From: Bacteriovorax sp. BAL6_X
GTDB lineage: Bacteria > Bdellovibrionota > Bacteriovoracia > Bacteriovoracales > Bacteriovoracaceae
Reading direction: 5' to 3'
Assembly: GCF_000443995.1 (NCBI RefSeq)
Contig: NZ_AUMC01000006.1
Coordinates: 62,001 to 126,000, forward strand
Length of the DNA stretch: 64,000 nucleotides
The notes beneath the pieces were generated by a model. That model made no database searches and was not told the DNA's origin. It saw only the letters and a program-made list of their open reading frames with translations. Shown here in pieces: positions 45,370 through 53,402 of the stretch; positions within the stretch are counted from its first letter, which is position 1; the number at the start of each line of letters is the position of its first letter. A program made the translations under genes and the position numbers.

Positions 45370-46728
45370 TTAACTTATAAGGCTTTTTAGTTCGAAGATT
45401 ATTTTTCGATAACTACTTAAGTGAAAAAACTCTTCCAGCTCTGATAGTATCGTATTTAATTTTAATTTCTCACGTCCCTCAATGCATTTAAGTATTTCCA
45501 CAACATACTTTTCAATTACGATAAAACTTATCGCTAGGGGTGAGAGGTTTGACGTATAAACATCAGGGAATCCGACACCATTTAATGAACCATGGTGCTG
45601 GCGAACAATAACATCTATCCCTGTTGGTATTCCCGATATCTCTTGAAGTAAAGTTGTAGTTAGATTGGCATGGTCTAAAACAAGTTTCTTTTCTGAGTCG
45701 CTTAATTCTACCTGTTCCAGATCGTCGAGAGAGTGAATTTTTAAGAGCTTCTCTTCACGTAAAAGAATATCGTGAAAAAAACAAATATAACAAACCTTAT
45801 CCATGGTTTGCTTAAGCTGCTCACCTCTTCCCCATCCAAGGTTTGGAATAATTTGATAGAAGAACAGGCTCGATAGATAATTTCTTTTGAATGCGTAGGT
45901 TGTTTCATTCTCTAAAAGAGAGCGAAGTAAAGTTGAGAGCTTCTTTGAGCTACTTACCGTCTTTGTCATAGCAACAATTGACGTCTTAGCAAGTTTCACT
46001 GTTTGTGGAGTAATTCCAATTTCGTTGAGAAGGTTTTGAGAAATTTCAAAAGTATCACTGCTCACCTCCATCACCTTTTTGTCTTGCTTAAAGGCCTTAA
46101 CGACTTTAGTTAAAGACTGAGACAAGATTTGTCCCATAAGCCTTTCAAAATCTTCCTTTTGTACAAAGAAATGAGTAAGATTATTTTGCTCGTAGCGCCT
46201 TACGATATCCTTATCAAGAACATCGTTAGCATAGATACGCTTTACAAAATGCTCCACACCTGACTTCTTCATTTTAATATAGATATCGCAACATGGATTT
46301 GAAAGTTGATAAAAATTAGCAATTTCAACACTAACAAAGTCAGGCATCTTTAAATGTCTTAGTTCTTCATCTGTAATATTCAGACTCTTTATTAACTGAA
46401 GACTAATATCTCTAAGAGAGAACCTTGATGGTAGAGATACAAAGTTCCCATAATCAATTTCCATCTCTCCTAAAATAACAATAGGCTTTTTAATCGTGTG
46501 ATCGATCATAAAATTTACAAAGTTTTGACCACCAGGGATACTCCTACCTTCATTATCGATATACTTATTTTCGCATATAACTCCATCAAAACTTGCTAAA
46601 TCATCCGCGCTTTTTAAAAAAGATGAGTTCTCAAGACATTCAATCTCAAAAGAGTACTCATTTGTTAAGTACTCTCTTACACTAGACTGAATGCGCTCAT
46701 CTGAATGAATGATTAGCAATTTTCTCAT
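45370..46728 (-). CDS. Pseudo-receiver plus degenerate HD-GYP-like domain protein
   Basis: A 452-residue protein. Residues 1-120 look like a response-regulator receiver (MRKLLIIHSDERIQSSVREY), but the phospho-acceptor position is Glu (DGVICENKY rather than DxVIxD), which could mimic phosphorylation. The C-terminal half resembles HD-GYP cyclic-di-GMP phosphodiesterases: CFFHDILLREE (HD, but not HDIGK) and VRQHHGSLNGVGFPD (HHxxxxGxGFP, with Asp replaced by Asn). It shares one base with the upstream permease stop (TAATG). Enzymatic activity is uncertain. Confidence 0.7.
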   Translation of the reverse strand: MRKLLIIHSDERIQSSVREYLTNEYSFEIECLENSSFLKSADDLASFDGVICENKYIDNEGRSIPGGQNFVNFMIDHTIKKPIVILGEMEIDYGNFVSLPSRFSLRDISLQLIKSLNITDEELRHLKMPDFVSVEIANFYQLSNPCCDIYIKMKKSGVEHFVKRIYANDVLDKDIVRRYEQNNLTHFFVQKEDFERLMGQILSQSLTKVVKAFKQDKKVMEVSSDTFEISQNLLNEIGITPQTVKLAKTSIVAMTKTVSSSKKLSTLLRSLLENETTYAFKRNYLSSLFFYQIIPNLGWGRGEQLKQTMDKVCYICFFHDILLREEKLLKIHSLDDLEQVELSDSEKKLVLDHANLTTTLLQEISGIPTGIDVIVRQHHGSLNGVGFPDVYTSNLSPLAISFIVIEKYVVEILKCIEGREKLKLNTILSELEEFFHLSSYRKIIFELKSLIS

Positions 46729-47552
46729 TAAAACGATCTTCTTTTAAAGATAGAGTTAAAAACAAATCCCCATATCGCTAAACTTGTCACTAAGTGGATT
46801 AGGCCAAAGACAAAACTCTTAACGATATCTATATTTAATTCCGCACCTAAAGATAACATATCTGCAAGTCCTGAAATTTCTCCAATTCTTGGCAGAAGCC
46901 AATAAAAGATAAGCCCAAAGATAGATGAAAGATTAAGTCCCGAAAGAGCTGGATTTCCCGCTTGAATATAAGTGTAAACACCGACTGAGGCAATAACATA
47001 AAAAGATGTCAAAAGTAATGTTCCGATCTTATTAAAGAATAAACTAAAGAAGCAACTAACAAACATAATAATTAATATTTGTAAGAAGTGTGGAATTAGT
47101 GAAGCGGCCATCTTTATCATAGAGAAATCCACTTCCTTAGGAACAAGATCATTAGATATTAAGATAATGATTCCGATAACCAGAATGAATACTAAGTAAA
47201 GAAAACTTAAAAGAGCACCTCCTAGCATTCGATTGATAACGTAAGAAGAGCGATTAATCGGCAGTGCTAAGATTTGGGAAATGACACCACTTTCTAAATC
47301 ACTACGAAAAATATTAGCTGAAACAAGAGCTGCAACAAATTTTGCACTTAAGCTAATAATCCAAATTACGACTGTCATGCTAGCTGTTGCTAGATAAGTG
47401 CTAAAACCCGACTCTTGAATTTCGATTTGTAATAAATTACTTAAAACACTACCTAGATACATAACGACAACAGTCAAAGCAAATAAGAAGATGACAGACT
47501 TATTTCTAACTTCTTTTTCTATTGTATTTTTAATTAACGTAAAATTAAACAT
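46728..47552 (-). CDS. ABC-2 type transporter permease
   Basis: Start at the ATG 47552, inside the end of the ATPase gene; a codon run up to 47564 adds MVKL. The protein is about 274 residues with six membrane helices (SVIFLFALTVVVMYLGS; TVVIWIISLSAKFVAALV; LVFILVIGIIILI and others). It matches ABC-2 membrane subunits that pair with a separate ATPase. The overlap with the ATPase makes translational coupling likely. Substrate unknown; ABC-2 exporters of this layout act on drugs, lipids or have roles in gliding. Confidence 0.85.
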   Translation of the reverse strand: MFNFTLIKNTIEKEVRNKSVIFLFALTVVVMYLGSVLSNLLQIEIQESGFSTYLATASMTVVIWIISLSAKFVAALVSANIFRSDLESGVISQILALPINRSSYVINRMLGGALLSFLYLVFILVIGIIILISNDLVPKEVDFSMIKMAASLIPHFLQILIIMFVSCFFSLFFNKIGTLLLTSFYVIASVGVYTYIQAGNPALSGLNLSSIFGLIFYWLLPRIGEISGLADMLSLGAELNIDIVKSFVFGLIHLVTSLAIWGFVFNSIFKRRSF

Positions 47553-48282
47553 GAGCTTCACCACTTTCTTCTTTTGTTCCTTTCACAAGTGTGTAGAAAC
47601 GATCCTCTAAAGACATACCATCACGAACATCATCAATTAGGCCTTGGGCCTGGACTTTTCCATGATTTAAAATAATAACCTTCTTAGCAAATTTCTCCAC
47701 TTCAGAAAGAATGTGAGAATTGATTAAGATAGTTTTCCCTTTGCTTGAAAGTTCAAGACAAATATCTTTCACATCTTTAATCCCAATTGGATCGAGGCCA
47801 GAGAAAGGCTCATCTAAAATAATTAGATCTTTATCTGCGACAATTGCGATACATAGCCCAACTCGTTGCATTTGTCCTTTGGACAGCTCACTAAGTTTTT
47901 TCTTACCTAACTCTCCGATTGATAGCTTAGCCAAGGCCTCCTTAATTCTATCTTTGACTTGAGACTTTTCAACCTGATGAAATTCAGCAAAGAACTTTAG
48001 TGTTTCCTCAACAGTAAAGTAATTATAAAAAGTGAACTTTTCCGGTAAGTATACAAGTCGAGTGCGTGACATGGGATCATTAGAATCGATATCATAAATT
48101 GAAATTTTTCCACTATCTGCACTAATCAGATTTAACATACACTTTACAAAAGTTGTCTTCCCCGCACCATTTGGTCCTAAAAGAGCAACAACATCACCAT
48201 GCTCTACAGTCAATGAAAAGTCAGATAATGCCTTTTGGTCTCTATAACTTTTAGAGACATTTTCAACGTTAATTACGCTCAT
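47545..48282 (-). CDS. ABC transporter ATP-binding protein
   Basis: A 245-residue ATPase with Walker A GPNGAGKTTFVK, signature LSKGQMQRVGL, Walker B LIILDEPFSGLDP, and switch His in ILINSHILSEVE. The C-terminal extension (MSLEDRFYTLVKG) is typical of ATPases paired with ABC-2 permeases. The permease overlaps the end. The start codon lies 9 bases past the stop of the thioesterase gene, so the genes are in one operon. Confidence 0.93.
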   Translation of the reverse strand: MSVINVENVSKSYRDQKALSDFSLTVEHGDVVALLGPNGAGKTTFVKCMLNLISADSGKISIYDIDSNDPMSRTRLVYLPEKFTFYNYFTVEETLKFFAEFHQVEKSQVKDRIKEALAKLSIGELGKKKLSELSKGQMQRVGLCIAIVADKDLIILDEPFSGLDPIGIKDVKDICLELSSKGKTILINSHILSEVEKFAKKVIILNHGKVQAQGLIDDVRDGMSLEDRFYTLVKGTKEESGEAHV

Positions 48283-48291
48283 ATAAAATCC

Positions 48292-48702
48292 TTATTCTTC
48301 GAGAATTGTTTTAGAATTAATACTACGTGGACGCTTCTGTTCATCAATGGCCACATAAGTAAAGATACCATCAGTTACTCTGACACGCTCAGTATCGAAC
48401 TTACGAATAACCCAAGCCTCAACCTTTACAGCAAGAGATGTATTTCCCTCTCTTACAGTTGAGCAGTAACAACATAGAATATCCCCAACCCCAACAGGTT
48501 GGATGAATTTCATCGCTTCAATTGCGATAGTTGCGGTACGGCCACGACAGCGTTTTCCAGAATAGATTGCGCCGGCGATATCCATTTGCGAAAGAACCCA
48601 ACCTCCAAAGATATCACCATTATGATTTGTATCACAAGGCATTGTTAGTGTACGAACACATAGTTCTCCTACTGGTTCATTTTCACTATTTTTTCCCACC
48701 AT
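48292..48702 (-). CDS. YciA-type acyl-CoA thioesterase
   Basis: A 136-residue hotdog-fold protein. RTLTMPCDTNHNGDIFGGWV is the catalytic segment of the YciA/Them4-like group (TNxxGDIFGGW with Asn/Asp), and IAIEAMKFIQPVGVGDILCC and KVEAWVIRKFD fit the second half. It hydrolyses acyl-CoA to CoA and acid. AAAGGATATAAATG gives the ribosome binding site. It is the first gene of the minus-strand operon with ABC and thiolase genes. Confidence 0.9.
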   Translation of the reverse strand: MVGKNSENEPVGELCVRTLTMPCDTNHNGDIFGGWVLSQMDIAGAIYSGKRCRGRTATIAIEAMKFIQPVGVGDILCCYCSTVREGNTSLAVKVEAWVIRKFDTERVRVTDGIFTYVAIDEQKRPRSINSKTILEE

Positions 48703-48772
48703 TTATATCCTTTTAAAGTCAGTTATAATAATTATAAAATATACCTATAATTTTAAAGTAAAAGGTCATTCA

Positions 48773-49528
48773 ATGCTAGAAAAGAAAGAATTGCAACTCA
48801 TTGGACAAGCTGTAGTAGTCAGCAGTGTTACTGTTGCAGTATTAAATGGAGTGTATCTATCTGGTATTTTCCCACAGGATGGAATAGTTTCAAGATTGCT
48901 AATTCTCCTAGGTGGAAATTTCATCAAAGGCGGCTACATTCAATGGCTAACATATATGGCCTTCTTCTGGTCAATCTCAGAAATTAAAGCATTAAAGGCC
49001 CAAATAAAAGCAGAAAAGTCCTACTTTAAGGCAAACCTGCTGCCTACGGATGAAAAGCACCTACTAATGTCTGACGATGTTGTTCAAATTGGTCAGAAAG
49101 TGAAAGACTTCGAGAAGAAGTACTCAAAGACTCTTTTAACTCAACTCATTAAAAACTCTTGTGCAAAATTTCGTTCAACGAAAAATGTTTCTGAAGTTCT
49201 TGAGGTTATTAATATCATCACTGACCTACATCGTGACAACTCGGAAACTGAACAGTCCAATATACGCTATCTCCTATGGGCGATACCGTCTCTAGGTTTT
49301 ATTGGTACTGTACTTGGTATATCGAGCGCCTTGATGCTTGCAAACTCTAAAGACATGCAGCTAATTACATCAACTCTTGGTGTTGCCTTTGATACAACAC
49401 TTGTTGCACTTATTTTAAGCATCGTTCTGATGTGGCTTTTTCACGACTTACAAAAAGCAACTGATCAATTTCATATGAAAACAAAAGAATATGTTATTGA
49501 AAACCTTGTTAATAAGATTGAGATGTAG
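48773..49528 (+). CDS. MotA/TolQ/ExbB proton-channel-like protein
   Basis: A 251-residue membrane protein with helices near residues 14-32, 37-70 (partly amphipathic) and 165-220. The C-terminal pair YLLWAIPSLGFIGTVLGISS and LGVAFDTTLVALILSIVLMW is the family core, matching TolQ/ExbB/MotA (P-x-x-G-F-x-G-T-V-x-G, then A-F-x-T-T). A cytoplasmic loop lies in the middle. It forms the A-type ring of an ion-driven motor. The next gene, 11 bases on, carries a TolR/MotB-like N-terminus with a vWA domain, so the two make a pair. No TolA, Pal or flagellar genes are near. Confidence 0.85.
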   Translation: MLEKKELQLIGQAVVVSSVTVAVLNGVYLSGIFPQDGIVSRLLILLGGNFIKGGYIQWLTYMAFFWSISEIKALKAQIKAEKSYFKANLLPTDEKHLLMSDDVVQIGQKVKDFEKKYSKTLLTQLIKNSCAKFRSTKNVSEVLEVINIITDLHRDNSETEQSNIRYLLWAIPSLGFIGTVLGISSALMLANSKDMQLITSTLGVAFDTTLVALILSIVLMWLFHDLQKATDQFHMKTKEYVIENLVNKIEM

Positions 49529-49539
49529 GAAAGCAAAGA

Positions 49540-50388
49540 ATGCGCCAAAGAAAGTCTATAGACGTTTTTAATATTTCATTTCTCGATCTACTTTCAGGAG
49601 CACTAGGAGCGGTCATCATCCTCTTTATTGTTGTTCCAAAGAATGAAACTCCTGTTGCTGAAAAGCCAAAAGAAGTATGTGTTGATAATTCTCAGGCACT
49701 CTCTCAATGTGAGAAGCTTGTCAAAGATCAAAAGAAAGTCATCCAAGAACTAACGGCCCAAATTACTCCACCTAAGGCGAAACCAGAACCAAAGCCTGAG
49801 CCAAAACCGACAACTGCTCCTGTTTCTAAAAGCGCTGATGTAGGATTTAACTTTAAAGGCAAACGCGTGGCCTTCCTCATTGATGTTTCGGGCTCAATGG
49901 GGACAGATGATCGCATTGGCCAAGTAAAGGCAGGGCTTAAGATGCTTATTGCCTCAATGGGTAAGGATTACTATGTCGACATTATCTATTTTCCAGGAAA
50001 GAATCGCAGTTCACAATATGCGCTGTGGGGTGTTTTACAAGACCTTAGGGACCTAAAGATAAAAGAAGAGGTTTACGAATTTCTAGCAAGTCTAAAACCC
50101 TATGGTGCGACTCCAACGAGGGCGGCGCTTAAGTATGTCATTGACCAATATCCACAACTTACTGATATAGTTCTCCTTAGTGATGGTTCCCCGACAAAGT
50201 CTGGGCGAACGACCTCACCGGATAATATCGACGATATTGTTAGGGATATCACTACAAAGAACAATCTTAGAAAAGTACAAATTAATGCCATTGGAGTTGG
50301 GGCAAAGAACTTCAGTAAGTCTTCGGATTTATATCAATTTTTGAAGAATTTAACAGATGCCAATAACGGTTTTTTCTATGGCTTCTAA
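49540..50388 (+). CDS. Membrane-anchored vWA-domain protein, motor B-subunit-like
   Basis: A 282-residue protein. Residues 8-33 (DVFNISFLDLLSGALGAVII, then LFIVV) form one helix with an Asp near its start, laid out like ExbD, TolR and MotB, where that Asp carries protons. Next is a cytoplasmic-to-periplasmic linker rich in Lys, Pro and Glu (PPKAKPEPKPEPKPTTAP). Residues 108-282 are a von Willebrand A domain with a full MIDAS: DVSGSM, Thr in GATPTRAAL, and LLSDGSPT. It is 11 bases after the channel gene. The combination suggests a rotary or force-transducing partner with a vWA domain in place of peptidoglycan binding. Confidence 0.8.
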   Translation: MRQRKSIDVFNISFLDLLSGALGAVIILFIVVPKNETPVAEKPKEVCVDNSQALSQCEKLVKDQKKVIQELTAQITPPKAKPEPKPEPKPTTAPVSKSADVGFNFKGKRVAFLIDVSGSMGTDDRIGQVKAGLKMLIASMGKDYYVDIIYFPGKNRSSQYALWGVLQDLRDLKIKEEVYEFLASLKPYGATPTRAALKYVIDQYPQLTDIVLLSDGSPTKSGRTTSPDNIDDIVRDITTKNNLRKVQINAIGVGAKNFSKSSDLYQFLKNLTDANNGFFYGF

Positions 50389-50509
50389 AGTTGGCGAAAT
50401 TTACGGATTTTGACAACTATAGTTTTTATAGTAATTCTCGCCTAAGTTACTGATTTAACAGGAATACTTACTCCACTACTTCAGCGACTTATCCAAAATT
50501 GTCATAATA

Positions 50510-51733
50510 GTGTCAATGAACATGGCACTTAAACCAACATTTCGTCAGCACATTGTAAGAGTTTTGTTAAGAGCAAGCTTTTCGCTACTCTTTTTTGCAG
50601 CAACTCTCCTATTTACTTCATGTGCTGGGCCAATGAATCCATTCGGAAGTGAAACTCTTTCAATTATTAATGATGGAGATAGTTTCGAAAATCTAGAGGC
50701 GTTTACTAATATCTTAGATACTCATCTAAACTTCGATAACGTTGGAACGAGTACAATAGGTATCGAATTTTTTCCAAAGAAACAAAATCGTCACACTATT
50801 TATGATCTTTATATTAAGATCAATTCAACTCGTGGAAAACTTAATTCTGAAAATATCGTAATATTTTGGAATGGTAAAAATATTACTTCTAGTTTTAAAA
50901 ATAATAATAAAGTCATTTATGAAGACGACCAAAATATTATCTACAAGATTAACCGCCTAAGTCTTCCAGCAAGGCTTGAGACTGATATAAAAATTGGCTA
51001 TCAATACCGTGGAGAGATTCGCTCGCTCTATCGTTATGAAGAGCCTTCATGTAAACAATTTACGGCGGCCAATAACAAAACAACAATCACAACAACTGAT
51101 CCATTCAATGTAAAATCGAGCTTTATTGATCTAGTAAAAAAAGAAGCATCTAAAGTCCATACTAATCCCTCAATGCTACTTGGTATTATTGCCCAGGAGT
51201 CTGGTTTTAACTATCGTTCTGTAAGTTCAGCAAAAGCAATTGGCCTTACACAAGTTACCGATGCAGCTAGCCAGCACGTAATAAAGAAATATGACACATG
51301 GAAAGTTGATAAGAGAATTGAAAAACTTCCATATGGACTAGTAAAGTTTATGGTTAGATCGGGGAAGATTAATCATCAAAATGACTGGCGACTTAATCGA
51401 AAAAAATCTGTGATAGGTGGACTCGAGTATATTGAATACCTAAAGAAGTATTGGCGTGGCAATATTGACCTTGTTCAAAAGTCATATCCAAAAATCAAAA
51501 ACCTTAAGACATTTGAGAAAAGCCAACTCTTTACAGACCTGATCCTTGCTAGCTACAACTCTGGTCCATTTAGAGTAAAGTCTCAATTAATAAAACTAGA
51601 GACTGACTGGCGTAACTCTGATCGCCTTCAAGAAGCAAAGAATTATATTAATCGCGTAAATAGTTATTGTTATCACTTTACACAAAATGACACTCAAGGA
51701 GTCATCAATGAAGATCAAGCCATTAATCTTTAA
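50510..51733 (+). CDS. Lytic transglycosylase-domain lipoprotein (SLT family)
   Basis: A 407-residue protein opening with GTG or the nearby ATGs (MSMNMALKPTFRQ); no ribosome binding site is clear, so the exact start is uncertain. A lipoprotein signal follows (SLLFFAATLLFTSCAG). Residues 210-400 are an SLT domain: VKKEASKVHTNPSMLLGIIA, QESGFNYRSVSSAKAIGLTQV with the catalytic Glu in QESGFN, and ILASYNSGPFRVKSQL (the AYNSG-like motif). It cleaves peptidoglycan by forming anhydromuramic ends, acting at the outer-membrane inner face. The N-terminal 200 residues are not a domain I recognise. Its 3' end overlaps the PilZ gene by 26 bases. Confidence 0.85.
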   Translation: MSMNMALKPTFRQHIVRVLLRASFSLLFFAATLLFTSCAGPMNPFGSETLSIINDGDSFENLEAFTNILDTHLNFDNVGTSTIGIEFFPKKQNRHTIYDLYIKINSTRGKLNSENIVIFWNGKNITSSFKNNNKVIYEDDQNIIYKINRLSLPARLETDIKIGYQYRGEIRSLYRYEEPSCKQFTAANNKTTITTTDPFNVKSSFIDLVKKEASKVHTNPSMLLGIIAQESGFNYRSVSSAKAIGLTQVTDAASQHVIKKYDTWKVDKRIEKLPYGLVKFMVRSGKINHQNDWRLNRKKSVIGGLEYIEYLKKYWRGNIDLVQKSYPKIKNLKTFEKSQLFTDLILASYNSGPFRVKSQLIKLETDWRNSDRLQEAKNYINRVNSYCYHFTQNDTQGVINEDQAINL

Positions 51734-52475
51734 TATTTATGCATTTGTATTTATTGCAATTGCAGTTAGTATCCCAATTCAAGTCATGTTCCTCTATGGA
51801 CATGGTGCAACTGATATTGGTGCCATCTGGTCAAAAATGACTGTCTTTAACTTTATGGTTATGGCCTCTTGTTTTCTTAATGCTTACTTTTCATTTACAG
51901 CACAAGATGACATCAAGTGGAGCTTTCCATTATCGATTGGCTTCGTTTGTTTAAATAATTCAATTGTCTTAGTTTATGGAAATGACTTTGAAGCTGCTTC
52001 AGTTATTCTATCAACTTTTGCCTATATCCTTATGACTTCATACTTCATTTTGAGTCATGAAACGAATGTTATTAACTCACCTGCTGCTCAGTGGTGGAAA
52101 ACAGCAATTCGCTACCAAGCGCCACTTCCAACAAAGGTATCTTCAACAGATATTCCAATTAACCTTGGTGAAACATTTGATATCTCTAGAACAGGTGCCT
52201 ATATTTCATATAATACACCAACACAGAAAGATATCTTTAATTGTGGAGATACTTTTACTTTCAATATCGGAACAGATTTAGAACTAAAGGCCAAGGTCGT
52301 TAGAAAATCGAATGCTGTCGGACGCTACCCAGAAGGAATGGGGGTACAGTTTGTCGAACTTGGTGTTGCTGAAAGACTTCAATTAGAGAAGCTTTTAACA
52401 AGCCTTAGGCAAAGTGTAGATGAAGAAAATATGGATAGTGATAACGATTACGAAGAGTACAATAACGCTGCTTAG
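51708..52475 (+). CDS. PilZ-domain membrane protein
   Basis: ATG at 51708 has AAGGAG six bases before it. Four helices occupy residues 5-115. A PilZ domain follows: RYQAPLPTKVSSTDIPINLG, ETFDISRTGAYISYNTP and GDTFTFNIGTDLELKAKVVR, ending MGVQFVELG. The RxxxR cyclic-di-GMP site is not obvious (RYQAP lacks the second Arg), though DISRTGAYI resembles the D-x-S-x-x-G part. It is probably a membrane-bound cyclic-di-GMP-related regulator. The overlap with the lytic transglycosylase implies coupled expression. A terminator follows. Confidence 0.82.
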   Translation: MKIKPLIFNIYAFVFIAIAVSIPIQVMFLYGHGATDIGAIWSKMTVFNFMVMASCFLNAYFSFTAQDDIKWSFPLSIGFVCLNNSIVLVYGNDFEAASVILSTFAYILMTSYFILSHETNVINSPAAQWWKTAIRYQAPLPTKVSSTDIPINLGETFDISRTGAYISYNTPTQKDIFNCGDTFTFNIGTDLELKAKVVRKSNAVGRYPEGMGVQFVELGVAERLQLEKLLTSLRQSVDEENMDSDNDYEEYNNAA

Positions 52476-52520
52476 TCGTCCCCTAAGTAGCTTAAATAAC
52501 GAGCTTGATTCTTAAATTGG

Positions 52521-52548
52521 CAGGGCCTCACTGAGGTCCTGTTTTTTT
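52521..52548 (+). terminator. Rho-independent terminator
   Basis: CAGGGCCTCA (52521-52530) pairs with TGAGGTCCTG (52532-52541) through a short loop and one G-U pair; seven T's follow. It ends the lytic transglycosylase/PilZ transcript. Confidence 0.9.
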
Positions 52549-52619
52549 ATTGGGACGATATTTCAAGTAAATTCTACAATCTCCTACCATCTGTTCATGA
52601 ATTACCGTAAAAGCAAAGT

Positions 52620-53402
52620 ATGTTACGTACAACTCTAATAATTTTAACTACATCACTAACAGTGGCCCAACCAATTGACCTCAAGGCCAATGGAGACACT
52701 GGCCAACAAATCAACCAAACGGAATTCAGAAAGCGTTTATCTGCGCTTTTGAAAAAGCAAAAGCGAACACTCTACTATAAAACGGCAAGACTTTATCTAT
52801 TTAATAATATCTACGCTTATAATAAAAACGGCTCTGAGAACAAATATCTAAAAGATTTATACTGTGGAAAAGAATACGAAAATAATGTTGATATTCACTT
52901 AGATCAAGAGAACCTTCCTGATGGAAATATCATCAATACTGAACATACGTGGCCAAAATCTCGTTTCTTCGAATACGGAGACTCTGTAGAGCACGGAAAG
53001 AATGAGTATGACGATATGGTTGCAGATATGCACCACCTCTTTCCAACGGACTCCTTTGTTAATAGCATGAGGGCCTCATACCACTATGGAGAAGTTGATG
53101 AAAATAAGCTTCAAGACTGTGGGCAGTCAAAGTTTGGAAAGAATAAAAAGTACCCAACAATGCCTTTATTCGAGCCACCAAATGAAGTCAAGGGCGATAT
53201 CGCTCGTGGCCTATTCTACTTTGCTGTCACATATGAGCTTCCGATCAATGATCGTGAAGAAGAATTTCTAAGAGCATGGGATAAGTTAGACCCAGTATCA
53301 GAATTTGAAAAGTTTAGAAATGATGAAGTAGAAAAGTATCAGGGCAACCGTAATCCATTTATCGATTACCCTGAACTAATTGATTTGCTAACGGACCTTT
53401 AA
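52620..53402 (+). CDS. Secreted endonuclease I family nuclease
   Basis: A 260-residue protein with a short signal peptide (MLRTTLIILTTSLTVAQP). It matches the endonuclease I (EndA/NucM) family: NTEHTWPKSRFFEYGDS near residues 104-120 with the His-Gly-like metal/His site, and DMHHLFPTDSFVNSMRA near residues 137-153 as the second conserved block. It cuts DNA or RNA outside the cytoplasm. Its stop is directly adjacent to the stop of the convergent DsbA-like gene. Prey-DNA digestion is a plausible role, inferred only from the organism. Confidence 0.9.
   Translation: MLRTTLIILTTSLTVAQPIDLKANGDTGQQINQTEFRKRLSALLKKQKRTLYYKTARLYLFNNIYAYNKNGSENKYLKDLYCGKEYENNVDIHLDQENLPDGNIINTEHTWPKSRFFEYGDSVEHGKNEYDDMVADMHHLFPTDSFVNSMRASYHYGEVDENKLQDCGQSKFGKNKKYPTMPLFEPPNEVKGDIARGLFYFAVTYELPINDREEEFLRAWDKLDPVSEFEKFRNDEVEKYQGNRNPFIDYPELIDLLTDL

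Noticed and set aside
48773-50388. Zorya defence system (ZorAB)
   Set aside because: The A subunit is of the right family, but the partner ends in a vWA domain and no ZorC/D/E-type gene is near.
50389-50509. Strong promoter with TTGACA before the lytic transglycosylase
   Set aside because: TTGACA is present near 50411 but no -10 element lies at 16-18 bases from it, so I did not call a promoter.
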